64,000 nt of DNA from Anaerobacillus alkalilacustris. GTDB lineage: Bacteria > Bacillota > Bacilli > Bacillales > Anaerobacillaceae. A program made the position numbers and the translations under genes. The notes beneath the pieces are model-generated. The model made no database searches. It was not told the origin of the DNA and was given only the letters and a program-made list of their open reading frames with translations. Positions 56,234-64,000 of this stretch are shown here, piece by piece. Location: the NCBI RefSeq assembly GCF_001866005.1, contig NZ_MLQR01000031.1:62001-126000 (forward strand). Direction: 5' to 3'. The first letter of the stretch is position 1. Every line of letters starts with the position of its first letter.

Positions 56234-57031
56234 TTATTGTTTTGGTTTTCGGTGAGCGAGTATAAATATAGGCTCTAACTCTCCCTCTTTATAAATAAAC
56301 GGTAGTGCTGTAATTGGTGTTCTTCCATTTGTGAAAAATTGAAATACCATTTGGGCCAAAATGTCGTACCCTGTTTCGTTTCTAATATCAGCAATGATTA
56401 AAACATCTTGATGTGGTACAGAAACAGTTAACTGACCACGAGCTATTTCTGAATATTTTTTTAATAGCTGGTCATTTAAAACCTTACTTGCATCATACCC
56501 GTCATTTTTGCTAAAAAAATAAAATGTATTTCCCGAAACTACATCTATTGTCGGTTCATTCTGTAGAGAACGAAGATTAAATAATGCCATTTCCTTTATT
56601 CTTACTTTGTCTACATTTTCTTTTTCCAATATTTCATTAGTTAATAAAGCAAATGTTGAACCCTGATCAATGGCATAAAACACTCTAGTTTCCGCTGTAT
56701 GTTCTTCCCATAAAAACTCTTTTCCATCTCCAGATTGTGTTGGAAAAGAGGTTGAGCGTATTACAGGAAATATATTTTTTTCATTACCTTTTACTACAAT
56801 AGGTGTCGTCATTGCTTGTAAGGCTGCTTCAACGTAATGGACAGTTTCCTCAATTGCCTGTTCCTTTTTCACTTCCCACTTAGCAATAAGTTTTGAGATA
56901 GATAATGTAACTCCTTTATTAATTGTTTTATCCTCTATCCTTAGCTTTTGTGCGTCTCTATCATATGATATTCGTCTATTTTGTGAGAGTAAACGTTTTT
57001 CTAGTTCTCGTTTCATTTCTAATGGCTTCAT
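56234..57031 (-). CDS. ytpQ: YtpQ, DUF1444 protein
   Basis: A 265-residue cytosolic protein of the DUF1444/UPF0354 family: charged N-terminus (LEMKRELEKRLLS), central FPVIRSTSFPTQ and ETRVFYAIDQGSTFALL, and C-terminal ILADIRNETGYDILAQMVFQFF. Function unknown. GGAGG lies 11 bases before the ATG. It sits between sftA and ytpP, the order of B. subtilis, but ytpR (a tRNA-binding-domain protein) is missing from the usual run. Confidence 0.9.
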   Translation of the reverse strand: MKPLEMKRELEKRLLSQNRRISYDRDAQKLRIEDKTINKGVTLSISKLIAKWEVKKEQAIEETVHYVEAALQAMTTPIVVKGNEKNIFPVIRSTSFPTQSGDGKEFLWEEHTAETRVFYAIDQGSTFALLTNEILEKENVDKVRIKEMALFNLRSLQNEPTIDVVSGNTFYFFSKNDGYDASKVLNDQLLKKYSEIARGQLTVSVPHQDVLIIADIRNETGYDILAQMVFQFFTNGRTPITALPFIYKEGELEPIFILAHRKPKQ

Positions 57032-57142
57032 AACAAAATAAGCCTCCTTTTATCTAATCTCATTAATTTTACCATGATCACACCGCACGACCAAAGATTT
57101 TGATTTTAACTATATTAGGCAATATAGGACAGTCATGCAAAA

Positions 57143-57165
57143 GAGGTAGCTACTTATTAGCTACC
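57143..57165 (-). terminator. Terminator of ytpP
   Basis: GGTAGCTA and TAGCTACC with a 5-base loop, CUCUUUUG following on the minus strand, shortly after the ytpP stop. Confidence 0.78.
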
Positions 57166-57173
57166 CCAATTCA

Positions 57174-57503
57174 TTATCTATCAACTTTTTCTAAAGCTTT
57201 TTGTAAAAATTGTTCGATTTCTTCTTTTGTTTTTCGATCTTTACTCACAAAACGAGCAAGTTCATTTCCATTCTGAAAAGCAACAAAACTAGGTATACCA
57301 AAAATATCCAACTCAACACAAAGGTCTATTAATTTATCGCGGTCAGCATAGTAAAATGTAAATTGCGGAAATATTTTTTCCACCTCAGGCAATAAAGGTT
57401 CAATCACTCTACAATCTGGACACCAATCAGCCGAAAACACAACTACTGAATGGCCGTTCTTAATTTCATCAATAAACATTTCTTTTGATAGCAACGATTT
57501 CAT
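57174..57503 (-). CDS. ytpP: Thioredoxin-like protein YtpP
   Basis: A 109-residue thioredoxin fold with the active site WCPDC (Cys28, Cys31) and cis-Pro in FGIPSFVAF. The CPDC variant replaces the CGPC of housekeeping thioredoxin and suggests a dedicated partner, perhaps in bacillithiol-linked redox. GGGAGAGG lies upstream of the ATG. It follows the order seen in B. subtilis. Confidence 0.92.
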   Translation of the reverse strand: MKSLLSKEMFIDEIKNGHSVVVFSADWCPDCRVIEPLLPEVEKIFPQFTFYYADRDKLIDLCVELDIFGIPSFVAFQNGNELARFVSKDRKTKEEIEQFLQKALEKVDR

Positions 57504-57557
57504 GTCTATCCTCTCCCAACTTCAATTTATAATAACCATATATTTAAATCACTGAGT

Positions 57558-57654
57558 GAACTCGTTTCAGCAAGCTGAAACATCGGCAAATCAGGTGGAG
57601 AGTCTACTCCATCTGATTGGAAAATCGCACCTACGCTACGCTTAGAGGTGGGGG
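57558..57654. repeat. Structured palindromic element C2 (IS200/IS605-end-like)
   Basis: A 97-bp relative of C1: hairpins GTTTCAG...CTGAAAC, ATCAGGTGGAG...CTCCATCTGAT and CACCTACG...TTAGAGGTG, joined by ACATCGGCAA. Base pairs in the arms differ from C1 but remain paired, as expected of a selected structure. A TGGGGGACTTTTACC flank follows. Confidence 0.65.
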
Positions 57655-57693
57655 ACTTTTACCCTAAAAAAAAATTCAGATAAAGTGTTTGGT

Positions 57694-58707
57694 TTATTGT
57701 TCAATTTTCATATCTCCTAATTTTATTAAACCGACCTTCCGTAGCCATTCTGATAATACTAAGCTTATCACAGCAGGACCTATAAAATGAAGTAACAGCA
57801 CTCCAATAGCAACCTCCCAAGTAAAACCCATTACTGTAAAAGTCATTATTTGTCCAACTAATCCACTCGTTCCCATACCAGCACCAGCCGGATTATTGAC
57901 CATTTGAAAAACAATAGTGGCAAAAGGGGCTAACACAATACCCGCAACAGTTGGCGGTATTAGTATTAATGGGTTTTTCACGATGTTTCCAATCTGAAGC
58001 ATAGAAGTACCAATTCCTAAAGCAACAAATCCCGAAAACCCATTCTCACGATAACTACTTGTCGCAAATCCAATCATCTGAGCTGCACACCCAACGGTTG
58101 CAGCACCAGCAGCAAGACCTTCAAGGCCTAGCATAAAAGCAATTGCTGCACTAGAAATTGGTGCTGTTAACGCAAGTCCCATCAAAAGTGCTACCAAAAT
58201 TCCCATTACAAATGGCTGACGGTCTACAGACCACATAATTAGTTGTCCGAAGTAATCAAGCGCTCCCGCAATTACCGGACCAATTGTAGTTGCAACAGTA
58301 TAACCAGTAGCAATTGTTACAAACGGAGTAACAATAATATCCAAACGTGTTTCCTGAGAGACCAATTTACCTATCTCAGTAGCAATTAGCGCTGCAATGA
58401 AACTTCCTGCCGGACCACCACCAAGTAGAGCCCCTGCCGCTCCAGTGATAACGGCCGAAAATAGTACGAGTCTTGGTGCTTTTAGTCCATATGCTACAGC
58501 AACGCCGATAGCCGGACCCATTAAATCCATTGCCAATTGTCCCATCGGAACCAAAAACTCAAGTATCGGAATTTGCTGACCTGTAGTACGAATGATTAAT
58601 CCAATAATAAGCGAAGAAAAAAGTCCCAGAGCCATATAGCTAAGAGATGTTACAAAATATGTCTTTAACGATAATTCAACACCTTTTTTATGTAAAAAAC
58701 TCCTCAA
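57694..58707 (-). CDS. PTS EIIC-like membrane permease
   Basis: A 337-residue integral membrane protein with about nine Gly/Ala-rich helices, matching the stand-alone PTS_EIIC_2 group (KKGVELSLKTYF at the N-terminus, GGGPAGSFIAALIATEIGKL, ITAPISSAAIAFMLGLEG-like segment). No EIIA/EIIB partner or sugar-binding Cys/His is found nearby, so transport substrate and phosphorylation are unknown. It starts with TTG; AAGGTG lies 7 bases upstream. Confidence 0.85.
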   Translation of the reverse strand: MRSFLHKKGVELSLKTYFVTSLSYMALGLFSSLIIGLIIRTTGQQIPILEFLVPMGQLAMDLMGPAIGVAVAYGLKAPRLVLFSAVITGAAGALLGGGPAGSFIAALIATEIGKLVSQETRLDIIVTPFVTIATGYTVATTIGPVIAGALDYFGQLIMWSVDRQPFVMGILVALLMGLALTAPISSAAIAFMLGLEGLAAGAATVGCAAQMIGFATSSYRENGFSGFVALGIGTSMLQIGNIVKNPLILIPPTVAGIVLAPFATIVFQMVNNPAGAGMGTSGLVGQIMTFTVMGFTWEVAIGVLLLHFIGPAVISLVLSEWLRKVGLIKLGDMKIEQ

Positions 58708-58757
58708 ACCAAAACACCTTCCTAATAATAGTTATTTGTTTTATTCTTTCCATTTCT

Positions 58758-58786
58758 ATCATATTTAATTACCATTCAGTTGACAA
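58758..58786 (-). promoter_or_regulatory. Promoter of the PTS-like permease
   Basis: On the minus strand TTGTCA, 17-base spacer, TATGAT, 50 bases before the start codon. Confidence 0.55.
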
Positions 58787-58889
58787 GATATATGTAAAGT
58801 TAATACATCGTGTAAAGCATCTACATAGCTCTTTTAGCACTTAGGGCATAGGCTTGCTAAATTTATATACATTCCTAACACGAAAAAGA

Positions 58890-58908
58890 GGCAAGTGATC
58901 CACCTGCC
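58890..58908 (-). terminator. Terminator of the lipoprotein gene
   Basis: GGCAGGTG and CACTTGCC (one G-U) with a 3-base loop, then UCUUUUUCG on the minus strand. Confidence 0.78.
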
Positions 58909-58919
58909 CCAAGTCATTT

Positions 58920-59432
58920 TTATATATTTTGATAGCTAACAGATCTTATGATCTCTATTAAAGTTTCAACACTATCCTTAATATTTGATAATTCAGTAAT
59001 AGTAGTGCCTTTTTCTCCACCACTTCCAAGTATTACTTTATACTTATCATTGTCAAAGGGTGCGACAATAATATAATTAAAAGTTCCTTCAACCTCTGTT
59101 GTTTCTATTAAAATTGCTTTATCTTCAACAATCTTATCTTGCTCAAAGTTTACTTGACTAGTAAAATCTTCAGCAGGATTTGAGAAAATGATAAATAACT
59201 GTTCTCCTCTATTTAAAATAAGGTTGTTTCCCGCTTCTTCTTCAATGTTCAACCCTGGTGGTAGATAATAATTAAATAACTCAGTTTCATTATTGGGTTC
59301 TCTAGGTTCGGAAATAACACCTGATTCAAAAGAATTTTTAGCTGTTTCTACTGCTTGCTCTTTTGTTACTGTACATCCTGTAAGAAACAAAATAATTAAC
59401 ACTATGCTGATTTTTGCTAATATAATCCTCAC
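58920..59432 (-). CDS. Hypothetical lipoprotein
   Basis: A 170-residue protein with a type II signal peptide: Lys/Arg start, hydrophobic core and lipobox LTGC (Cys20). The mature part is acidic, with ILNRGEQLFIIFSN and a C-terminal helix. It would be anchored to the outer face of the membrane; ligand unknown and no family recognised. A GTG start with GGAGGTG before it. Divergent from phnD across 292 bases. Confidence 0.8.
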   Translation of the reverse strand: MRIILAKISIVLIILFLTGCTVTKEQAVETAKNSFESGVISEPREPNNETELFNYYLPPGLNIEEEAGNNLILNRGEQLFIIFSNPAEDFTSQVNFEQDKIVEDKAILIETTEVEGTFNYIIVAPFDNDKYKVILGSGGEKGTTITELSNIKDSVETLIEIIRSVSYQNI

Positions 59433-59538
59433 AATAGCACCTCCTCCGCTGTTTTATAGCCCTCAAAAATAACACCTAAAAACAACTACTAGATTCTATT
59501 ATTTAATGTTTGAAACCGTCATTATTATAATACCTTAC

Positions 59539-59576
59539 TTAACACTATGTTGACAACCCTTGACAAAATTCTACAA
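59539..59576 (+). promoter_or_regulatory. Probable PhoP-binding (Pho box) direct repeats
   Basis: Four spaced repeats TTAACA, TTGACA, TTGACA, CTACAA at 11, 10 and 11 base intervals, close to the TT(A/T/C)ACA pattern of Bacillus PhoP boxes and oriented toward phnD. They lie 149 bases before the phnD start. Confidence 0.6.
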
Positions 59577-59724
59577 AACCTTTTTCTACTACAACTAATT
59601 AAATTTTCAAGCTTTCTATAATTATTTTGGACGTATTCATTTGCCGAAAACTATAAATTATGGTATCTTGATAATAATTTGTTATCTATTTGATTACTAT
59701 TTTTTATACAGGGGTGTTGAGAGG

Positions 59725-60648
59725 ATGAAACAAGCTATTTTCACTTTATTTTTTGCTTTTATTCTAGTAATTACAGGATGTGGGCAAAATGATGAGAGTG
59801 TTGACAGAGAAGGAACTGATTCAAGCATAGGAAATGAAACAAAAGAAGAATTTGTTATTGGTTTAATACCATCTCAATCTGAAGGTGAAATGGAAACAGC
59901 AATGACCAAATTACAAGCGGTATTAGAACAAGAACTCGAGCGGCCTGTAAAGATTGACCATTACCCTGCTTATAATGGGGTAGTAGAAGCATTAATTCAT
60001 GAACATATTGATATGGCATATTTCGGCCCACTTACTTATGTAATTGCACATGAAAGAAGCGGTGCAGAGGCGATTATTACCCAATTAGTCGATGGAGAAC
60101 CCTACTATTTTTCTTATATAATTACTCGCAGTGATTCATCATGGGATACTTTAGATGAACTTCTTTTGGATAAAGAAAATATTGATTTTGCTTTTGCAAG
60201 TATGTCATCGACGTCTGGTTCTTTAATTCCAGGTGTAGCTTTAAAAGAACGTGGAGTTTTTAGAACTGAAGATGACCATGATTTTAAGACCGTAAGATAT
60301 ACTGGTTCACACGACATTACCGCTCAGGTAATATTAAATGGAGATGTGCACGCTGGGGCTATCGATAGCGCACTTTTTCAATCTATGATTCGCTCCGGTA
60401 ATCTAGATTCTGATGATTATAAAATCATTTGGCAATCAGAGCCTCTTTTCCAGTATCCGTGGGCTGTTCATCCAAATATGGATGACTCCTTGAAACAACA
60501 GCTTCAACAAGCATTTATCGGGATTACTGATGAGGAAATATTAAACCCATTTGGCGCATCTGCATTTACTACAGCAACTAATGAGGATTATACCTCACTT
60601 CGAGAAGCTGCAATCATTGATGGACGTATGGACGCTCCGCTTGATTAA
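59725..60648 (+). CDS. phnD: PhnD-like phosphate/phosphonate-binding lipoprotein
   Basis: A 307-residue binding protein of an ABC importer. Lipobox ITGC near residue 19 makes it a membrane-anchored lipoprotein. PhnD-family motifs: VIGLIPSQSEGEMETA, HIDMAYFGPLTYVIA, FASMSSTSGSLIPG, HAGAIDSALFQ. The ligand is phosphonate, phosphite or phosphate-like. The ATG at 59725 has AGGGGTG 8 bases upstream; the open frame starts 28 codons earlier. First gene of phnDEC. Confidence 0.92.
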   Translation: MKQAIFTLFFAFILVITGCGQNDESVDREGTDSSIGNETKEEFVIGLIPSQSEGEMETAMTKLQAVLEQELERPVKIDHYPAYNGVVEALIHEHIDMAYFGPLTYVIAHERSGAEAIITQLVDGEPYYFSYIITRSDSSWDTLDELLLDKENIDFAFASMSSTSGSLIPGVALKERGVFRTEDDHDFKTVRYTGSHDITAQVILNGDVHAGAIDSALFQSMIRSGNLDSDDYKIIWQSEPLFQYPWAVHPNMDDSLKQQLQQAFIGITDEEILNPFGASAFTTATNEDYTSLREAAIIDGRMDAPLD

Positions 60649-60763
60649 GAAGGTTATCTCTTTTGTGCTTACACGCCATTTTGGAGTATAATAAATACAG
60701 ATTTTTGGGGTGCATTTTTGCATCCCTATTTCATCATATACTGATTTCAATAAGGAGATTAAA

Positions 60764-61525
60764 ATGGTTTGGTTTAACCCAAAATTTATTATTATAGGTT
60801 TATTGTTATTGTTCTTTGTCTGGATTAGTATCGATCTGACCGAGTTTCAGTTTGAAAAATTTAAAAATATACCTACTATGGTTCACTTCATTAAAGATCA
60901 GTTTTTCCCTTTAAATTGGTCCATTATGCCACGATTAATTGACGCTTCAATCGTTACGTTAGCAATGGCGTTCTTAGGTACTTTCATTGCTCTATTAATA
61001 GCGATTCCCCTTAGTTTTATGTCAGCTAGAAATACTAGTCGACATGCAGCTCTGTATACCTTTAATCGTTCAATGCTTAGTGGTTTACGTTCAATACCTG
61101 AAATTGTTTTTGGCCTTATATTTGTCGTCTCTCTTGGACTGGGACCATTTCCAGCTGTTTTAGCAATTATGCTCCACAACATCGGCGTATTAGGTAAGTT
61201 AATTTCTGAATTAATTGAATCTGCAGAAACAGGCCCTCAAGAGGCAATGAAATCAGTAGGGGCTACGAGGTGGGTTGCAGTTTTATTCTCAATATTACCG
61301 CAAATATGGCCAAATGTACTTAGCCATTTTTTTTACCGATTTGAAGTGGCCATACGTACTTCATTAATCTTAGGTTTTATCGGCGCAGGTGGTATTGGAC
61401 AACAATTGTTTAATCATTTCCAAACGTTCCAATATAAATCTGTAGCAACTGACATATTGGTCATTATGATATTAGTTATCGTAGTTGATTTTATAGGCGG
61501 AAAAGTTAGAGAAAGGGTTATATAA
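60764..61525 (+). CDS. phnE: PhnE-like ABC permease
   Basis: A 253-residue membrane permease with about six helices. The ABC-coupling loop is in ESAETGPQEAMKSVGATRW (EAA motif), followed by RTSLILGFIGAGGIGQQL typical of PhnE. A perfect RBS AAGGAGA precedes the ATG at 60764; the open frame starts 18 codons earlier inside the intergenic gap. Overlaps the operon with phnC, whose start is 11 bases after the stop. A single permease gene probably forms a homodimer. Confidence 0.93.
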   Translation: MVWFNPKFIIIGLLLLFFVWISIDLTEFQFEKFKNIPTMVHFIKDQFFPLNWSIMPRLIDASIVTLAMAFLGTFIALLIAIPLSFMSARNTSRHAALYTFNRSMLSGLRSIPEIVFGLIFVVSLGLGPFPAVLAIMLHNIGVLGKLISELIESAETGPQEAMKSVGATRWVAVLFSILPQIWPNVLSHFFYRFEVAIRTSLILGFIGAGGIGQQLFNHFQTFQYKSVATDILVIMILVIVVDFIGGKVRERVI

Positions 61526-61535
61526 GGTGATGTGT

Positions 61536-62270
61536 ATGCTTCAAGTGAATAATTTACATGTGAAATATCCGAAGGTTAAAGAAAAAGCCTTATCTGACAT
61601 TAGTCTCTCATTTAATAGAGGTGAATTTATATGTATCCTAGGAAAAAGTGGTGCAGGTAAATCAACTTTTATTCGTTGTTTAAACGGCCTACAACGCCCA
61701 ACATCAGGATCTGTCATTTTAAATCATCAGAATATCTTTTCTTTAAAAGAAGCTGAATTACGTAGGGTACGTGTTGAAATGGGAATGATATTTCAGCATT
61801 TTAATCTTATTCCAAGATTAACAGTATATCAAAATGTCTTAACAGGAATGTTCGGTAGTCGAACACCTTTTAAAAACTTACTAGGATTATTCTCAAAAGA
61901 AGAAAAACTATTAGCTTATAAGATGATTGAGAGTGTCGATTTAACTCTTCATAAAGATAAGCGTATTGAAGAGTTAAGTGGTGGTCAAAAACAACGTGTG
62001 GCCATCGCTAGGGCATTGCTGCAAAATCCAAAAGTATTTCTAGGTGATGAACCAGTAGCTAGCCTAGATCCCGGAACTGCTAACCGAATTTTTTCGTTAT
62101 TACAAACAATGCATAATGAATATAATCTATTAACGATAATAAATGTTCACGATGTAATTTTAGCAAAAAAATTTGCAACAAGAATTATTGCTTTAAGAGA
62201 AGGAAAAGTGATATTTGATGATATTCCAGAGTATTTCACTGATGAAACCTATAATGAAGTTTATCTTTAG
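61536..62270 (+). CDS. phnC: PhnC-like ABC ATPase
   Basis: A 244-residue ATP-binding subunit: Walker A GKSGAGKS (36-43), Q-loop MIFQHFNLIPRL, signature LSGGQKQRVAIARALL, Walker B VFLGDEPVASLDP, His in NVHDVILA. It powers phnDE uptake. Start at the ATG 61536 with AAGGTG 6 bases upstream; earlier in-frame GTG/ATG codons are too close to the phnE stop. A strong terminator follows, closing the three-gene operon. Confidence 0.94.
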   Translation: MLQVNNLHVKYPKVKEKALSDISLSFNRGEFICILGKSGAGKSTFIRCLNGLQRPTSGSVILNHQNIFSLKEAELRRVRVEMGMIFQHFNLIPRLTVYQNVLTGMFGSRTPFKNLLGLFSKEEKLLAYKMIESVDLTLHKDKRIEELSGGQKQRVAIARALLQNPKVFLGDEPVASLDPGTANRIFSLLQTMHNEYNLLTIINVHDVILAKKFATRIIALREGKVIFDDIPEYFTDETYNEVYL

Positions 62271-62301
62271 AATAAGAATTATTTTATTTTAAAATATAAA
62301 A

Positions 62302-62343
62302 GGAAAAGCAAGCATGGTATTTAGTTGCCCATGCTTGCTTTTC
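62302..62343 (+). terminator. Terminator of phnDEC
   Basis: GGAAAAGCAAGCATGG pairs with CCATGCTTGCTTTTC around an 11-base loop; TTTTCTATC exit. Confidence 0.85.
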
Positions 62344-62389
62344 TATCACTAACGAATGTGAAATAATTATTTGGATCACTTATTGAAAT

Positions 62390-62568
62390 TCATCTTTATT
62401 ATACTCATATTGACCAAATAATACTTTTACTACATGAGCAAACATTTCATATAACCGTTTGTAATAATTCCCATTGCACCTTCTGTTTTACTCACCTCTG
62501 TACGTCCTGTGTATTGATCTATTGCTTGTCCAAGTGTCTTACCTTCTTTAACAGCCAAAAATTGACAG
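62390..62568 (-). pseudogene. Frameshifted C-terminal remnant of a DUF84 (YjjX-type) NTPase
   Basis: Two minus-strand frames joined by a -1 shift read LGQAIDQYTGRTEVSKTEGAM then EMFAHVVKVLFGQY, matching the C-terminus of the DUF84 inosine/xanthosine triphosphatase family (GAxGxxTNGxxxR...H.V.L). Stop at 62390-62392. The N-terminal two-thirds is absent, ending at the chemoreceptor's stop codon. It is a decayed gene, not functional. Confidence 0.7.
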
Positions 62569-62569
62569 G

Positions 62570-63781
62570 CTATTTATTATTAGTTTGTGTAATGACGTCT
62601 GAAATTGTATTCGTTACATCGAACTGTTCAATAACAATTGGAATAATTACATTAAAGTTTTCACTTGATTTTCTAGATATTTTAGTAATCTCTTCAGAAC
62701 TAGCTGCCACTTCTTCAGTTCCTGCAGCCATCTGTTGGCTTATAGCAGATATTTCGTGAATTTGCTCATTAATGGTTTCGGTAGCTTTATTAATTGATTC
62801 GAATGATGATGATAAATTCTCTACAATGTGTAACCCAGATACTACGTCACCTTTCGAAATATCCATTGCTTCACTAGCACGTTCTGCTTGAACTTGAATA
62901 CTTTTTATCAATTCTGAGATTCTTTCTGCAAATTGGTTAGATTGCTTAGAAAGTTTACCTACTTCATTTGCTACAACCGCAAATCCTTTTCCTTCATTAC
63001 CTGCTCTTGCTGCTTCAATACTTGCATTCAATGACAAAAGGTTAGTCTGATTAGCTATATTACTTATTTCTTCAATAATTGCTCCAATTTCCCTTGTACT
63101 TACTTCAAATTCTTTAACTGTATCTGCCAATGTTGAAAAAGAACTATCGATTTTATTCATTTGAGTTATTACCGAAGTTACTTGTTTCTTTCCATCCTGT
63201 GCAGTTTGAGAAGCAACAATGCTAGATGAATTTGCAATCCCACTTGTTTCAGCTATTTGATTTACCCCTGTAGCGATTTCTTCCATCGCTTGAGAGGTAT
63301 CTCTTGCAGACTTCACTTGTGTATCTAAGCCACCTGATAACTCAAATAAAATTGAGTTAAACTCATTATATTGTTCTTCTTGGTTTACTAGTTTACTTTC
63401 AATTTTATTAAATAAACTTAATAACCTTGCCTCTTTTTCTTCTAATTCTTCAATACGAGAGTTATTAGCATCAACTACATCCTTCATTAAGTAAACTAGA
63501 TTTTGAAAATTCGTAGGTGCATTGTTTGGATCTTCTAAGATTTCGTTAAATTTGTGTTCCATATACTTAATGCTTCTTATTTGTTTAACACCAATAATAA
63601 ATCTAAATCCATAAAACGATCCACTTATTAACACCATTAATAGTAATGAATTTAATGACATAATTTCATTATTACTTATCAAGAGAAAAATAAGGGAAAT
63701 AAGAACACCTAGAACAACTGATGTAATAATTTTTTCTACACTAATAAAAAATTTACTCATACTTTTTTTAATTTTTTTCAT
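62570..63781 (-). CDS. Methyl-accepting chemotaxis protein, no periplasmic sensor
   Basis: A 403-residue chemoreceptor. Two N-terminal membrane helices (about 14-37 and 43-62) are joined by a short loop, so there is no extracytoplasmic ligand domain. A linker and coiled coil follow, then the signalling hairpin [32 protein letters not shown] (about 248-279), which contacts CheA/CheW. Sensing is probably cytoplasmic or of membrane/energy state. GAGGAGAG precedes the ATG. Its stop codon abuts the DUF84 remnant. Confidence 0.92.
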   Translation of the reverse strand: MKKIKKSMSKFFISVEKIITSVVLGVLISLIFLLISNNEIMSLNSLLLMVLISGSFYGFRFIIGVKQIRSIKYMEHKFNEILEDPNNAPTNFQNLVYLMKDVVDANNSRIEELEEKEARLLSLFNKIESKLVNQEEQYNEFNSILFELSGGLDTQVKSARDTSQAMEEIATGVNQIAETSGIANSSSIVASQTAQDGKKQVTSVITQMNKIDSSFSTLADTVKEFEVSTREIGAIIEEISNIANQTNLLSLNASIEAARAGNEGKGFAVVANEVGKLSKQSNQFAERISELIKSIQVQAERASEAMDISKGDVVSGLHIVENLSSSFESINKATETINEQIHEISAISQQMAAGTEEVAASSEEITKISRKSSENFNVIIPIVIEQFDVTNTISDVITQTNNK

Positions 63782-64000
63782 ATGCTCTCCTCAATTCTTT
63801 AGTAATGTATAAACTACCTAAAAAACTTCTATTAGTCTTTTAGATTAAATCCATTTAACTCCCCATCCCTATGTGTGGCTGACTTTTTAAGCAGTCTTAG
63901 TGTTAACTACTTTCTTGAGTGTTTATTTGGTAAACAAGAAAACAGTAAGAGGCATGAATAAATAAAGTTAAGGTTTTAAAAACTCTTAAAATTTGTTTAC
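63782..64000. other. Right edge of the window, no feature recognised
   Basis: About 220 AT-rich bases upstream of the chemoreceptor gene. No open frame with an RBS and no repeat of the three families was seen. Confidence 0.5.

Noticed and set aside
1..64000. tRNA or rRNA genes
   Set aside because: No cloverleaf with GGTTCRANTCC-type arm or rRNA segment was noticed on either strand; the strongest RNA structures are the T-box, terminators and repeats.

Overview
This 64 kb window is low-GC chromosomal DNA from a spore-forming, motile Bacillaceae species. Strong RBSs of the AGGAGG type, intrinsic terminators, an alpha/beta-type small acid-soluble spore protein, GerW/YtfJ, RefZ, CcpA, EzrA and SftA all point this way. 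Gene order follows the Bacillus subtilis ytoI-argGH-ackA-ytxK-tpx-sppA-thiI-ezrA-rpsD-tyrS-motPS-ccpA-aroA-ytxGHJ-murC-sftA region, mostly on the minus strand, with lineage-specific insertions and losses. A sodium-type stator (MotPS) and several Na+-era relatives would fit an alkaliphile or halotolerant relative of Bacillus, but this is inference. No rRNA, tRNA, CRISPR array, prophage or intact transposase gene was found.

Layout. 0-5.3 kb: partial ytoI, ytpI, ytkL hydrolase, an M24 aminopeptidase, a small secreted protein, ytkK, a 47-aa TTG-started small protein and a universal stress protein. 5.3-16.6 kb: argGH, an alpha/beta hydrolase, an EcsC-family protein, a YhaM-like exonuclease, ackA, ytxK, tpx, ytfJ, ytfI. 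16.7-24.2 kb: yteJ, sppA, NAD kinase, YtcJ amidohydrolase, sspA, thiI with its cysteine desulfurase. 24.4-33.3 kb: a small membrane-anchored protein, ezrA, refZ, an enlarged diguanylate cyclase (DgcP), rpsD with its leader, and tyrS under a T-box. 33.9-45.8 kb: a class A PBP with a fibronectin III domain, an acuC remnant marking loss of the acs-acu cluster, mtnN, motPS, ccpA, aroA, and a large FtsA/PilM-like ATPase fused to tandem beta-grasp-like repeats. 45.4-57.5 kb: ytxJ-ytxH-ytxG behind a sigma-B-type promoter, an M29 aminopeptidase, murC, an MscS channel, a nicotinate phosphoribosyltransferase, sftA, ytpQ, ytpP. 57.6-64 kb: a PTS IIC-like permease, a lipoprotein, a phnDEC-type ABC importer behind a probable Pho box, a frameshifted DUF84 remnant and a soluble-type chemoreceptor.

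Cell division and envelope functions (EzrA, RefZ, SftA, MurC, PBP, and the FtsA-like fusion) are unusually concentrated here. Central carbon control (CcpA, AckA, AroA), redox control (Tpx, YtxJ, YtpP) and sulfur transfer (desulfurase-ThiI) make up much of the rest.

The intergenic DNA is the most unusual part. Three families of palindromic repeats occupy it: (1) a modular family with constant ends and interchangeable interiors, with paired changes that keep the hairpins; (2) seven copies of a 105-125 bp MITE-like element with terminal inverted repeats, one of them inside the tyrS leader and one supplying the tyrS stop codon; (3) orphan structured elements resembling IS200/IS605 ends. The FtsA-like beta-grasp protein is the best candidate for an undescribed system.
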